Shown here: piece by piece, positions 1 through 9,800 of the stretch
How the letters are laid out: the number at the start of each line of letters is the position of its first letter
Numbering within the stretch: the first letter of the stretch is position 1
Assembly (NCBI RefSeq): GCF_000943565.1
Contig: NZ_JTDW01000010.1
Coordinates: forward strand, 62,001 to 126,000
DNA: 64,000 bases
Reading direction: 5' to 3'
From: Neotamlana sedimentorum
GTDB taxonomy: Bacteria; Bacteroidota; Bacteroidia; Flavobacteriales; Flavobacteriaceae
Made by a program: the position numbers and the translations under genes
The notes under the pieces: generated by a model
Database searches by the model: none
Told to the model about the DNA's origin: nothing
Seen by the model: the letters and a program-made list of their open reading frames with translations, nothing else

Positions 1-1
1 A

Positions 2-1717
2 GGTCCGAACGGAAAAATTTATAGAGCATTAAGTGCAACTTACGATCAAGGCTTACCTTTTTTAGGCGTAATTGAAAACCCTAATGTACAAGGATTATTA
101 TGTAACTATATTCATAACGCGATTGATTTATCTCCTGCTAATTCATCGCAAGGATTACCGCCATTCGTTTCATCATTTTTTAACACGCAAATCGATATTA
201 TAAAAAATGGTGATTCATCGAGTAGCTTAACACTTTGTGATGGCGAAAATTACAAACTGGAATCGCTAAAAATTCCAGGAGCAACTTACCAATGGTATCA
301 GGATGAAACTCTAATACCAGAGACCGATTTTGATTTAGATATTTCACAACCTGGAAAATACCAAGTGTATATCGAACCTAACAATGGTGAATGTGCTATT
401 GAGGGTCATGCTTTTGTTTCATTTTTACCAAATCCAACGGCAGTAAATACAACACTATTACAATGTGATGAGGACGGCAACCCTGATGGTTTAACAACAT
501 TTAATTTAAACGAAGCTTACAATAACTTAGTAAATAACGAGCCAGACCGAAGTGCTATATTTTATAGCGATGCTTCAAGAACTGTAGAAATTACACCAGA
601 ATCTTTTAATAACACGTCCAATCCTCAAACTATTTATGTTGAAGTCTTTAATGATGACACGGGCTGTTCAAGTTATTGTGAATTAACCCTTAGTGTAAGC
701 GTTACCGATGTTAATGATGTTAATTTCCCTGCGGCTTGCGACGACGATGGCTCTGAAGACGGTTTTCACCGCTTTAACTTAAATGAAGCCGACAGTCTTG
801 TACTCGTAGGTCATCAACAAAATTTAAATCTTAGTTATTACGAAACTTATGACGATGCGCTTTTAGAGGAAAACGCTCTAAACACAAATTACGTTAATAC
901 CACACCTTATTCCCAAGTTATATACGCTCGTGTAGAAAACAATAACAATTGTTATGGCATAAGCGAAGTACAACTTACTGTTCATAAACTTCCCGAAATA
1001 GATACCGAAGACATAACAAATTATTGCCTAAATTTTCATCCAGATACCATACCAATTAACGCCGGTATTTTAGAAGGAACACCAAATGAATACACCTATA
1101 ATTGGTCCACTGGAGAAAATACTTTTGAAATTAATATCAATCAAGCTCAAAATTACACTGTTACGGTAACTAACGCAAATGGCTGCTCGAAATCAAGAAC
1201 GGTAACTGTGTCACCTTCAAACGTGGCTCAATTTGAAAAAATAGAAGTACAAGATGTCTCAAAAAATAACACTATAACTGTTTTTGTTACAGGAAATGGC
1301 GAGTACGAGTATCAATTAATCGATAGTGAAAACAGCCTTATTAAACCTTATCAAGCAAGCCCAGTTTTCGAAAATGTTTCTCCTGGAATATACACCGTTT
1401 ATGTTCAAGACACTAAAAACAACTGTGGTGAAGTTAGCGATTTGGTTTCGGTAATAGGATTTCCTAAATATTTTACTCCAAACAACGATGGTATTAACGA
1501 TACCTGGCAAATTGCAGGGGTAAATAACATGTTTCAACCCAATACCAAAATTTTAATTTTTGATAGATATGGAAAACTATTAACAGAGTTAAATCCTACA
1601 GGCGAAGGTTGGAATGGAAAATACAAAGGCAAACCATTGCCGGCAGACGATTATTGGTTTGCGGTAACACTACAAGATGGTCGGGTTTTTAAAAACCACT
1701 TTTCGTTAAAAAATTAA
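2..1717 (+). CDS. T9SS type B sorting domain protein, 5' end outside window
   Basis: The frame is open from base 2 to the stop at 1715-1717, so the gene starts left of the window; the ATG at 365 is internal. The visible part has about 571 residues. The first 60 residues (GPNGKIY, then a GLPPF motif) resemble the last blades of the propeller-like heads that precede many flavobacterial type B sorting domains. They are followed by Ig-like or PKD-like segments and two modules beginning CD(E/D)DG. The last 85 residues hold FTPNNDGINDTW, FDRYGKLL, GW(N)GKYKG and DDYWF, the type B sorting signal that directs T9SS export. It is first in a run of four related genes. Specific ligand unknown; a surface adhesin is inferred. 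Confidence 0.88.
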   Translation, partial: GPNGKIYRALSATYDQGLPFLGVIENPNVQGLLCNYIHNAIDLSPANSSQGLPPFVSSFFNTQIDIIKNGDSSSSLTLCDGENYKLESLKIPGATYQWYQDETLIPETDFDLDISQPGKYQVYIEPNNGECAIEGHAFVSFLPNPTAVNTTLLQCDEDGNPDGLTTFNLNEAYNNLVNNEPDRSAIFYSDASRTVEITPESFNNTSNPQTIYVEVFNDDTGCSSYCELTLSVSVTDVNDVNFPAACDDDGSEDGFHRFNLNEADSLVLVGHQQNLNLSYYETYDDALLEENALNTNYVNTTPYSQVIYARVENNNNCYGISEVQLTVHKLPEIDTEDITNYCLNFHPDTIPINAGILEGTPNEYTYNWSTGENTFEININQAQNYTVTVTNANGCSKSRTVTVSPSNVAQFEKIEVQDVSKNNTITVFVTGNGEYEYQLIDSENSLIKPYQASPVFENVSPGIYTVYVQDTKNNCGEVSDLVSVIGFPKYFTPNNDGINDTWQIAGVNNMFQPNTKILIFDRYGKLLTELNPTGEGWNGKYKGKPLPADDYWFAVTLQDGRVFKNHFSLKN

Positions 1718-1859
1718 TTACCTTAACAAGATAAATTACCATTCTACTATTTTATTTGGGGGTTTAATTTAAATAATTTATTTTTCAGAAAAATATATTT
1801 TGTAATTTACAATTATAAAATACAATCCCTAAAAATCTAGAAATAACCCTACAATAGCT

Positions 1860-4800
1860 ATGCGATATTTTTACTATATCCTATTTTTTCTTTTAAGCTT
1901 TAGTAAATTTAGCTTTTCTCAAAAAATAACTATTGACAGTTCCATAGGGTTAGAGCCATTAATACAAAATAACTTAGTAGATGGTTGTGTGGATATATCA
2001 AACATAAACTCAAGCGTAAATGGAAGCTCTTATGGTTTTCCGAGTTACGGTTATTTTGAAAGAGGTAGTTCTAATTTTCCGTTTTCGCACGGTATTGTAT
2101 TATCTACTGGAAGTGCAGAATCGGGTGGTAATTCAGAACGAACTCCAACACTTAGTGAAGGCTCTTCAACATGGGGAACCGACCCAGATATTGAAACTGC
2201 TTTAGGTATAACTAATACCGTTAATGCCACTTCAATTGAATTTGATTTTATTTCAATTTCGAATCAATTTAATTTTAATTATTTATTTGCTTCAGAAGAG
2301 TATTTTGAATATAACCCCTGTCGATTAACTGAAGGTTTTGTATTCTTAATTAAAGAAGCTGGAACCACAAATCCATATCAAAACATTGCACTAGTTCCAT
2401 CTACAACTACGCCAGTAAGCACAAACTCTGTTCATCCAGAAATTTTTGGTGTTTGTGCCGCCCAAAACGATCAGTATTTTGATGGTTATAATGTGGGAGA
2501 CACTAATTACAATGGGCGTACAACTATATTGAATGCTTCTGGAAATATACAACCAAATGTTACTTATCATATTAAATTAATCATTGCTGACATCACCGAC
2601 GGCACATTCGATTCGGCTGTATTTATAGAGGGTGATAGTTTTAATATACTAGATTTAGGAGATGATATTGAAACCTGTGCAGCCTCAACTTTATTAGATG
2701 CTAACATAAACAACCCACTTGCTACATATACCTGGTATTTAGATGGAAATTTAATTTCCGGTGCAATTTCACCAACCTATAATGCTACAGAAAGCGGCAC
2801 TTATAACGTAGAAGTGACAGTTCCTGTAAATGGTGCCGATTGCATGGAAGAAGATGAAATTATAATTACCCTAAACTCAGAAGAACCTATAGATTCTATT
2901 TCTGATTATGAATTATGCGATGACCCGAGTGAAGACGGCATTGAAGTATTCGACTTAACCACAAAAAACGACGAACTCATTGCTAACATTCCGTTTACGA
3001 ATTATGATTTTTCATACCACTATTCCGATTTAAATGCTAGAAATAATATTAATCCTATTTTAACTCCAATTTCCAATGCATCAAATCCGCAACTAATTTA
3101 TGTTAGAATTGATGATTTAGATAGCGATTGTTTTGCTTATACAACCTTCAATTTAATTGTAAATCCTTTACCCCAGATTACACCACCTAGCGATTTAAAT
3201 ATTTGTGATGGCGATGATAATGCAGACGGATTTACAATAATATATCTTTCTGAAAAAGATGATGAGATTACAGGAGGAAATACCAATTACAGCGTTAGTT
3301 ATCATTATAATTCTTTAGATGTTTCTACAGGTGACAATCCAATTTCAATACCATATATAAACAGTTCTACTCCTAACGAAACGGTTTATGTTCGTATTGT
3401 CGATACAACCACTGGTTGCGTTAATACAACTACGCTTAATGTAAATATTACAGTAAGCCCGATTGTAAATAGAGACACGCAATATCTTGACGCTTGTGAT
3501 ACCGATTTAGATGGTTCTGCTACCTTCGATTTAACGGAAGTAATTGACGAAATTCTTAATGGATTAACCGGTGTTTCAACTACATTTCATATTTCTAGAG
3601 ACGATGCAGAAACTGGCGATAATCCTATTGCAGACGAAACAAATTATCAATTTACCAATGCCATCGCTGAACCTGGTTCGGCAAGTATTTATTTAAGAAT
3701 AGTAGATGATGCCTCAGGATGTCATAGTATTGTTCCTTTTGAAATTCATACCAATCTGCTTTTAACAGGAACAAATACGGGAGATTACGCTCTTTGTGAT
3801 GATAACGATGATGAAAATGATACCCTAAACTTTAATTTACTTACTGTTGAAGCATACATTTCTAACGATTTACCACTACCAGTTACCGTTACCTTTTATG
3901 AAACCGAAGAGGATCGTGATAATAATGTTAACGCCCTTGATAAATCACAACTATACTCGGCTACAAGTCCAGACGTTTTATACATTAGATTAAGTAACGG
4001 AGAATGTTCCGAAAAGTCCCAAATTACTTTACTAATAAACCCAATATTACTATTTGAAAACGCGGTTATACCCTATTGTGATGACGACGACGACGGCATT
4101 GCTAGTATAGATTTACATTCACTTGATGGTATTATTTCTAGTAATAATCCAAATTTTAGAGTGACCTATTTTGAAAGCGATATCGATGCACAAATTGACA
4201 TTAATCAACTTCCTCCTTTTTATAATAACACCGGCCCAATTGAAACGCTTTACGCCCGAATTGAAGCTATAAATTCTGGATGTTTTACTGTAAACCCATT
4301 TAGAATTGAAGTTTACACCGCCCCAACAACAAATCAACCCGATAATATTGTTGTTTGTGATAACGACCTTGATGGTGAAACACTAGTAAATTTAAACGAT
4401 AAAATTCCTGAAATTGTAAGTAACACTACTGGTTTAAAAATAGATTTTTTTACTAGTTTTGAAGATGCCGATTTAAACCAAAACACTATACCCGAAACAC
4501 AACGAAATGCCTACAATACTGGCACCCAAACAATTTATGTTAGAGTTGAGGATATTGTAACGGACACCAACTGCTACTCTATTGTTCCTTTTGAAATAAT
4601 TGTGAATACGCTTCCTGATTTTCCAACTATTAGTAACTATCAAATATGTGAAGATGATGGCGATGCCTTTGCCGATTTTTTATTAGTGGAAAAAGATGAA
4701 GAAATTTTAAATGGACAAACAGGAAAAGAAGTATTATACTTTGAAGATGCCGCATTGACCAATCAGATAGATAAAAATGCGGTATATAGAAATCGTACAA

Positions 4801-6740
4801 GTCCACAAACCATTTACGTAAAAGTAGAAAATATTACAGATCCATATTGTTACGGTACAAGCTCTTTTATACTGCAAGTTTCTCCCGACCCTATTTACAA
4901 TCAAATTATTGATTACTTAATTTGTGATGACGACAGTAATGATGGTATTCATAACTTTGATCTAAGTACAAAAGTTACTGAAATATCCCAAGGCTCTCCC
5001 GATGTATTAAATATTTCATTTCATTCCAATCGCGTTGATGCTCAAAATAACCAAAATCAGTTACCGCTCGATTTTACGAATACTTCTAATCCACAAAGTT
5101 TATATGTGCGAATAGAAAGTGAAGATTCTTTATGTTTTGTGATTGAAGAATTAGGCATCAACATTATTTCAACACCAGATATTACACCTGTTACAGCGCC
5201 ACTGGTTGCATGTGATGCAGATTACGATGGTGAAACCATATTTGATTTAACCACCGCAGATTACGAAATTTTAGATCGTCTTCAAGACAATCTAATTATA
5301 AACTACTTCGAAAATTTTGAAGATATTAATCCAGATGATGGATTAGATAACTCTCAAGAAATTACAAATCCTACGGCTTTTAGTTCGGTTGCTAAAACGG
5401 TTTACATAAAAGTAGCTAATGAGGTTACTGGTTGTTATAGTATTAATACAGTAGAATTGTTGGTAAATTTACCACCTGCAACAAATAGCATTTCAACGGT
5501 TCAAATTTGCGATAACGACACAAATACTTACGATTTATCCTTAGTAAACAATATGCTTGTTAACGATGCTACTGCGGTAACAATAAGTTATCACGATACT
5601 CTTGATGATGCCGAAAATAACCAAAACCCAATTAACAGCACCTACAATTATACAGCTAATAGTCATGACATATTTTATCGAATAACCAATCCGGAGACAG
5701 GATGCCATATTTCGATACCAATTACATTACAAATTAATGAAAACCCTATTCCCAACACACCAAACAATTTAATAGCTTGTGATGACGATTTTGATGGCTT
5801 GTTAGTCTTCGATTTAACTAGCCAAAACACAAGTATTTTAAACGGTTTAAACTCCTCAGAATATACTATCTCATATTATAGCAATTTAGACGATGCCAAT
5901 AATGCTACCAATGCCTTAACCAATAATTATGAAGCTTTTAACGACGAAATTATTTATGTTCGTTTAGAAAACAATCAAACTAATTGTTATGGTACAACGC
6001 AATTTAACATCTATATTGATGCCTTGCCACAAGTTTCTATAGAAGATATAGAACCTTTATGTGTTAACGATTTACCTTTAATTTTAGATGCTTCAACCGG
6101 TAATCCTAACGATACCTTTTTGTGGTCTACTGGTGAAACTACACCACAAATAGAACTGTCCGATGCCAGTCAAGTTGGCGATTATTGGGTTACAGCAACC
6201 ACAACTCACACAAATTCTAACAGCTGTACTTTTACTAAATCGTTTACTGTAGTTGAATCGCAATCGGCAGATATAGAATTTACCACAAAAGTAGATTTTG
6301 AAGATCCAAATAGTATTACGGTAAGTGTAAATGGCATTGGAAATTATGTTTTTATTTTAGATGATGGAGAACCCCAAACGTCTAATGTTTTTCAAAATGT
6401 AACTTATGGACTGCATACAATTACAATAAGAGATATTTTTGGTTGCGATGATGTAACTACCGAAGTTATGGTTATTGATATTCCAAAATATTTCACCCCA
6501 AACAACGATAGCTATAATGATACTTGGCATATTGTAGGTATAGAAGAAATACCAGGAACCATTGTTTATGTATATAGCCGTTATGGTAAACTTTTAAAAA
6601 CACTTATGGACACATCGCATGGTTGGGATGGTACATTTAATGGTTATAACATGCCCGCAGACGATTATTGGTATGTGGCAGATATAATTCAAAATGGAGA
6701 AACCTTTAAATTAAAAGGCCATTTCACCTTAAAACGTTAA
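1860..6740 (+). CDS. Choice-of-anchor L, T9SS type B sorted giant surface protein
   Basis: 1626 residues. A signal peptide of about 20 residues (hydrophobic FFLLSFSKFSFSQ) starts it. Residues about 40-270 match the choice-of-anchor L domain: SNFPFSHGIVLSTG, ATSIEFDF and FNYLFASEEY are typical. Residues about 353-1390 are eleven tandem modules averaging 95 residues, each opening with a Cys-Asp acidic motif such as CDDDFDG followed by a (F)DL segment and closing with a YVR-type strand, as in Ig-like or calcium-binding repeats. The final 85 residues carry FTPNNDSYNDTW, RYGKLLK, GWDG and DDYWY, the T9SS type B signal. It is expected on the cell surface or secreted. It shares its head domain with the gene at 11468. 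Function beyond adhesion or matrix is not shown. Confidence 0.9.
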   Translation: MRYFYYILFFLLSFSKFSFSQKITIDSSIGLEPLIQNNLVDGCVDISNINSSVNGSSYGFPSYGYFERGSSNFPFSHGIVLSTGSAESGGNSERTPTLSEGSSTWGTDPDIETALGITNTVNATSIEFDFISISNQFNFNYLFASEEYFEYNPCRLTEGFVFLIKEAGTTNPYQNIALVPSTTTPVSTNSVHPEIFGVCAAQNDQYFDGYNVGDTNYNGRTTILNASGNIQPNVTYHIKLIIADITDGTFDSAVFIEGDSFNILDLGDDIETCAASTLLDANINNPLATYTWYLDGNLISGAISPTYNATESGTYNVEVTVPVNGADCMEEDEIIITLNSEEPIDSISDYELCDDPSEDGIEVFDLTTKNDELIANIPFTNYDFSYHYSDLNARNNINPILTPISNASNPQLIYVRIDDLDSDCFAYTTFNLIVNPLPQITPPSDLNICDGDDNADGFTIIYLSEKDDEITGGNTNYSVSYHYNSLDVSTGDNPISIPYINSSTPNETVYVRIVDTTTGCVNTTTLNVNITVSPIVNRDTQYLDACDTDLDGSATFDLTEVIDEILNGLTGVSTTFHISRDDAETGDNPIADETNYQFTNAIAEPGSASIYLRIVDDASGCHSIVPFEIHTNLLLTGTNTGDYALCDDNDDENDTLNFNLLTVEAYISNDLPLPVTVTFYETEEDRDNNVNALDKSQLYSATSPDVLYIRLSNGECSEKSQITLLINPILLFENAVIPYCDDDDDGIASIDLHSLDGIISSNNPNFRVTYFESDIDAQIDINQLPPFYNNTGPIETLYARIEAINSGCFTVNPFRIEVYTAPTTNQPDNIVVCDNDLDGETLVNLNDKIPEIVSNTTGLKIDFFTSFEDADLNQNTIPETQRNAYNTGTQTIYVRVEDIVTDTNCYSIVPFEIIVNTLPDFPTISNYQICEDDGDAFADFLLVEKDEEILNGQTGKEVLYFEDAALTNQIDKNAVYRNRTSPQTIYVKVENITDPYCYGTSSFILQVSPDPIYNQIIDYLICDDDSNDGIHNFDLSTKVTEISQGSPDVLNISFHSNRVDAQNNQNQLPLDFTNTSNPQSLYVRIESEDSLCFVIEELGINIISTPDITPVTAPLVACDADYDGETIFDLTTADYEILDRLQDNLIINYFENFEDINPDDGLDNSQEITNPTAFSSVAKTVYIKVANEVTGCYSINTVELLVNLPPATNSISTVQICDNDTNTYDLSLVNNMLVNDATAVTISYHDTLDDAENNQNPINSTYNYTANSHDIFYRITNPETGCHISIPITLQINENPIPNTPNNLIACDDDFDGLLVFDLTSQNTSILNGLNSSEYTISYYSNLDDANNATNALTNNYEAFNDEIIYVRLENNQTNCYGTTQFNIYIDALPQVSIEDIEPLCVNDLPLILDASTGNPNDTFLWSTGETTPQIELSDASQVGDYWVTATTTHTNSNSCTFTKSFTVVESQSADIEFTTKVDFEDPNSITVSVNGIGNYVFILDDGEPQTSNVFQNVTYGLHTITIRDIFGCDDVTTEVMVIDIPKYFTPNNDSYNDTWHIVGIEEIPGTIVYVYSRYGKLLKTLMDTSHGWDGTFNGYNMPADDYWYVADIIQNGETFKLKGHFTLKR
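2916..6060 (+). repeat. Eleven tandem protein-coding modules of about 95 residues
   Basis: Within the gene at 1860, a cysteine codon followed by acidic codons recurs from 2916 (residue 353) to 5778 (residue 1307), ten intervals averaging about 286 bases. Each copy has the pattern C-D/E-acidic-DG-x-x-x-(F/V)(D/N)L, about 20 residues, then a YHY/YFE strand and a YVR/YVK strand. The copies have diverged at DNA level, so this is an old domain array, not a recent tandem duplication. Related single modules also occur in the neighbouring genes at 365-950, 10050-10650 and 12530-12780. Confidence 0.85.
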
Positions 6741-6894
6741 CCAATCTTTTGCGTGTTTTTGACCGAATTACACTTCATTGAAAAACGTTACAACTAATAG
6801 TTAAACCTTTTAAAGTTAAAAAAGTCTAAAGTAAATTAAAAAACATATTTTCATACATAATTTGTTCCTATAAAGGTTTTAATTAATTCCATTA

Positions 6895-9800
6895 ATGCAG
6901 CTTAACCAACATTTATTTTTTCTAGTACTTTTAGTTGTATTTTCCATTAAAGGTTATGCACAATTAAGTACCACACACTATATCCCTCCACTAACAAGTT
7001 CGGCATTTGGAAATGCCAATCCAGAAAATCAATATCTTTATATATCTACGCCGTCCAATACACCAGTACCATATACCATTATACCAGTTGGGCAACCCGC
7101 TACTAGTTACCTTACAGGGTTTGTAGATAACAACACACCGCTTATTCAATACTTAGGCACAGGTAATGGCCAGTTATTCGTTAACTCTAACACAACCTCA
7201 ACAATAACCGGAGATAAAGGCTATATTATAGAGGCCGATGCTCCTGTTTATGTATCCATAAGGATGGAAGCCGGCAATAGCGCTCAAGCTGGTGCTTTAG
7301 TTAGCAAAGGTTTATCTGCATTAGATACTACTTTTAGAATAGGTATGTTTACAAGTGAAAATCCGCAGGATAATTACTTAAGTTTTGCATCTGCTATGGC
7401 AACCGAAGATAATACTGTGGTAACTTTTAGTGATATACCTAACAATCTTATTTTAAAAAATTACGCAGGTGGTTTTCCTTTTTCTGTAACTTTAAATAAA
7501 GGAGAAAGTTATACTATTGCCGCAAACCTGGAAGAAAATATATCTAACAATTTAACCGATGGATTAATAGGCTGTTTGGTTTCATCAACAAAGCCAATTG
7601 TTGTAAACTGTGGTTCTGCAAACGGGAGTTTTGGTGGTGGCACTGGCAGAGATTATGGGTTAGATCAAATCGCTGGACTATCAAAAATTGGAAGGGAATA
7701 CATATTTGTTAAAGGCGATGGAAATAATAATTGGGAAAATGCCTTAATTGTTGCTCATACCAATAATACATCCATTAGCATTAATGGAAATGCCCCAATA
7801 GCGACAATAAATGCCGGAGAATATTATGTTATAGAAGGTAATAATTATAATACATTTGGAAATATGTATGTAGAAACATCTGAGAATGTTTTTGCGTATC
7901 AAGGTATAGGTTCGAGTAGTGAAGCAAATCAAGGTTTATTTTTTGTTCCTCCGTTAAGTTGTGAAACTAAAGGAAATATTGATAACATAGCCGATATCGA
8001 CAATATTGGAAACACCACTTACAATGGAGGCGTTTCAATTGTAACAAAAGCAGGTGCAAACATTACCATCAATAATTTAGCGCTTTCAAACTATAATGTT
8101 ATTGGTCCAAGCATCGTTTCTGGTAATAACGATTACGTTACCTACAAAGTTACAGGCTTAACAAATAACGTTTCTGTGCAAGGTGATGACGAACTCTATG
8201 TAGCCTATTTTAACGTAAATGGTTCTGCTAGTTCTGGTGGTTATTATTCAGGATTTCCAACAGCTCCAGAAATTGGTTTCGACACCCAATTCTCTTCTTT
8301 AGGAAATTGTATTCCAAATATCACTTTAGAAGCTGCAAATGCTAGTAGTTTTGACACCTACGAATGGTATTTCGATGATGGTTCGGGCTACCAATTAATA
8401 AGCACAAATGTACCCTCAATAACACCAACAATTCCTGGTAAATACAAGCTAATTGGTACGATTACATGTACAGGGGAAACTTTAGAATCGACCGAAGTAC
8501 CCGTAAGTTTATGTCCAGACGATATCGATAACGATGGTATAATCGACAATTTAGATGTTGATAACGATAATGATGGTATTTTAAACTGTACAGAATCTAA
8601 AGGCGATGTTACTATAAATTTAAGCGACGTTACCAATCCTGAATTAATTTATCAAGACAACTCAACAAATACCTCAATTGTAAATGCTTCTTATACCGAA
8701 ACCAGTAGTTCAGGTAGTTTAAACACCTTTTTTGGTGATAATTTAGGCGATTTTGTTAGTATTTTAGGAAATGACACTTCAGCAGAAAGTGAATATACTT
8801 TAAATTTCACAGAAGCGGTTAATATTAAGTTCACCGAAGCTGCTATTGAGTCTGCAGTAAATAACAATGAATACTTTGTAGTGAACATAACACCATCAAA
8901 CAAAAATATTACACTCGTAGATCCCGACGATAAACTTTTAGTTGATTCAAATTTTGATGGTGTTTTTGAAACTGGTATTACTCAAATATCAGGTTCCGAA
9001 ATTCATTTTAAAATAAATACAGCTTCAACAGGAAGCACACCTTATCAATTTTTAGCTAATGCCATAGAAAGCTTTTCGTTTCATCATTATCTCTCAGATC
9101 AAGTAACACCATCAACCTTTTCTGGAAATATATCATTAACCTGTTTCAAAAAAGATTTAGATAACGATGGTATAAAAGATGAATTAGATCTTGATAGCGA
9201 CAACGATGGGATTCCAGATAACATTGAAGGCGCTGGACAAATAATTGCGTTATCCGGAATTGATAATAATTTTGATGGTTTAGATGATGTTTATGATGGC
9301 TTTACAATCCCAATTGATACTGACAACGATGGTATTTTCGATTTTTATGATTTAGATAGCGATAACGATGGTATTTTCGATTTAATTGAAACTGGCCAAT
9401 TAGGAACATTATCCGACACCAATTTAGATGGTATTGAAGACGGTCCAAATTACGGCACAAACGGATGGACAGACGCTGCCGAAACTTCTGCAGACAGCAA
9501 CACCCTAGGTTATGTTTTAAACGATTTAGATAGCGATCTTGTATTCTCTTACATAGATTACGATAGCGATGGTGATGGCTGTAGCGATGTTATTGAAGCC
9601 GGTTTTACCGACAAAAATCTAGATACTTATGTAGGAAACAACAGGGTTACGGTTAATGCTAACGGACTTGTTACAAATGCGGTTGATGGTTATACCCTAC
9701 CAGACAGTAATTATTTAAACTATGCGCCTATAAGTATAACAACCCAACCTGAAGATTTAACAGTATGTGAGCTAAGTTCTGGAATGTTTAGTGTTAGCTC

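Noticed and set aside
2916-6060. Regular spacing of similar motifs looked at first like a CRISPR or tandem DNA repeat.
   Set aside because: Spacing is about 286 bases, the copies are diverged in DNA, and the periodicity is that of an in-frame protein module.
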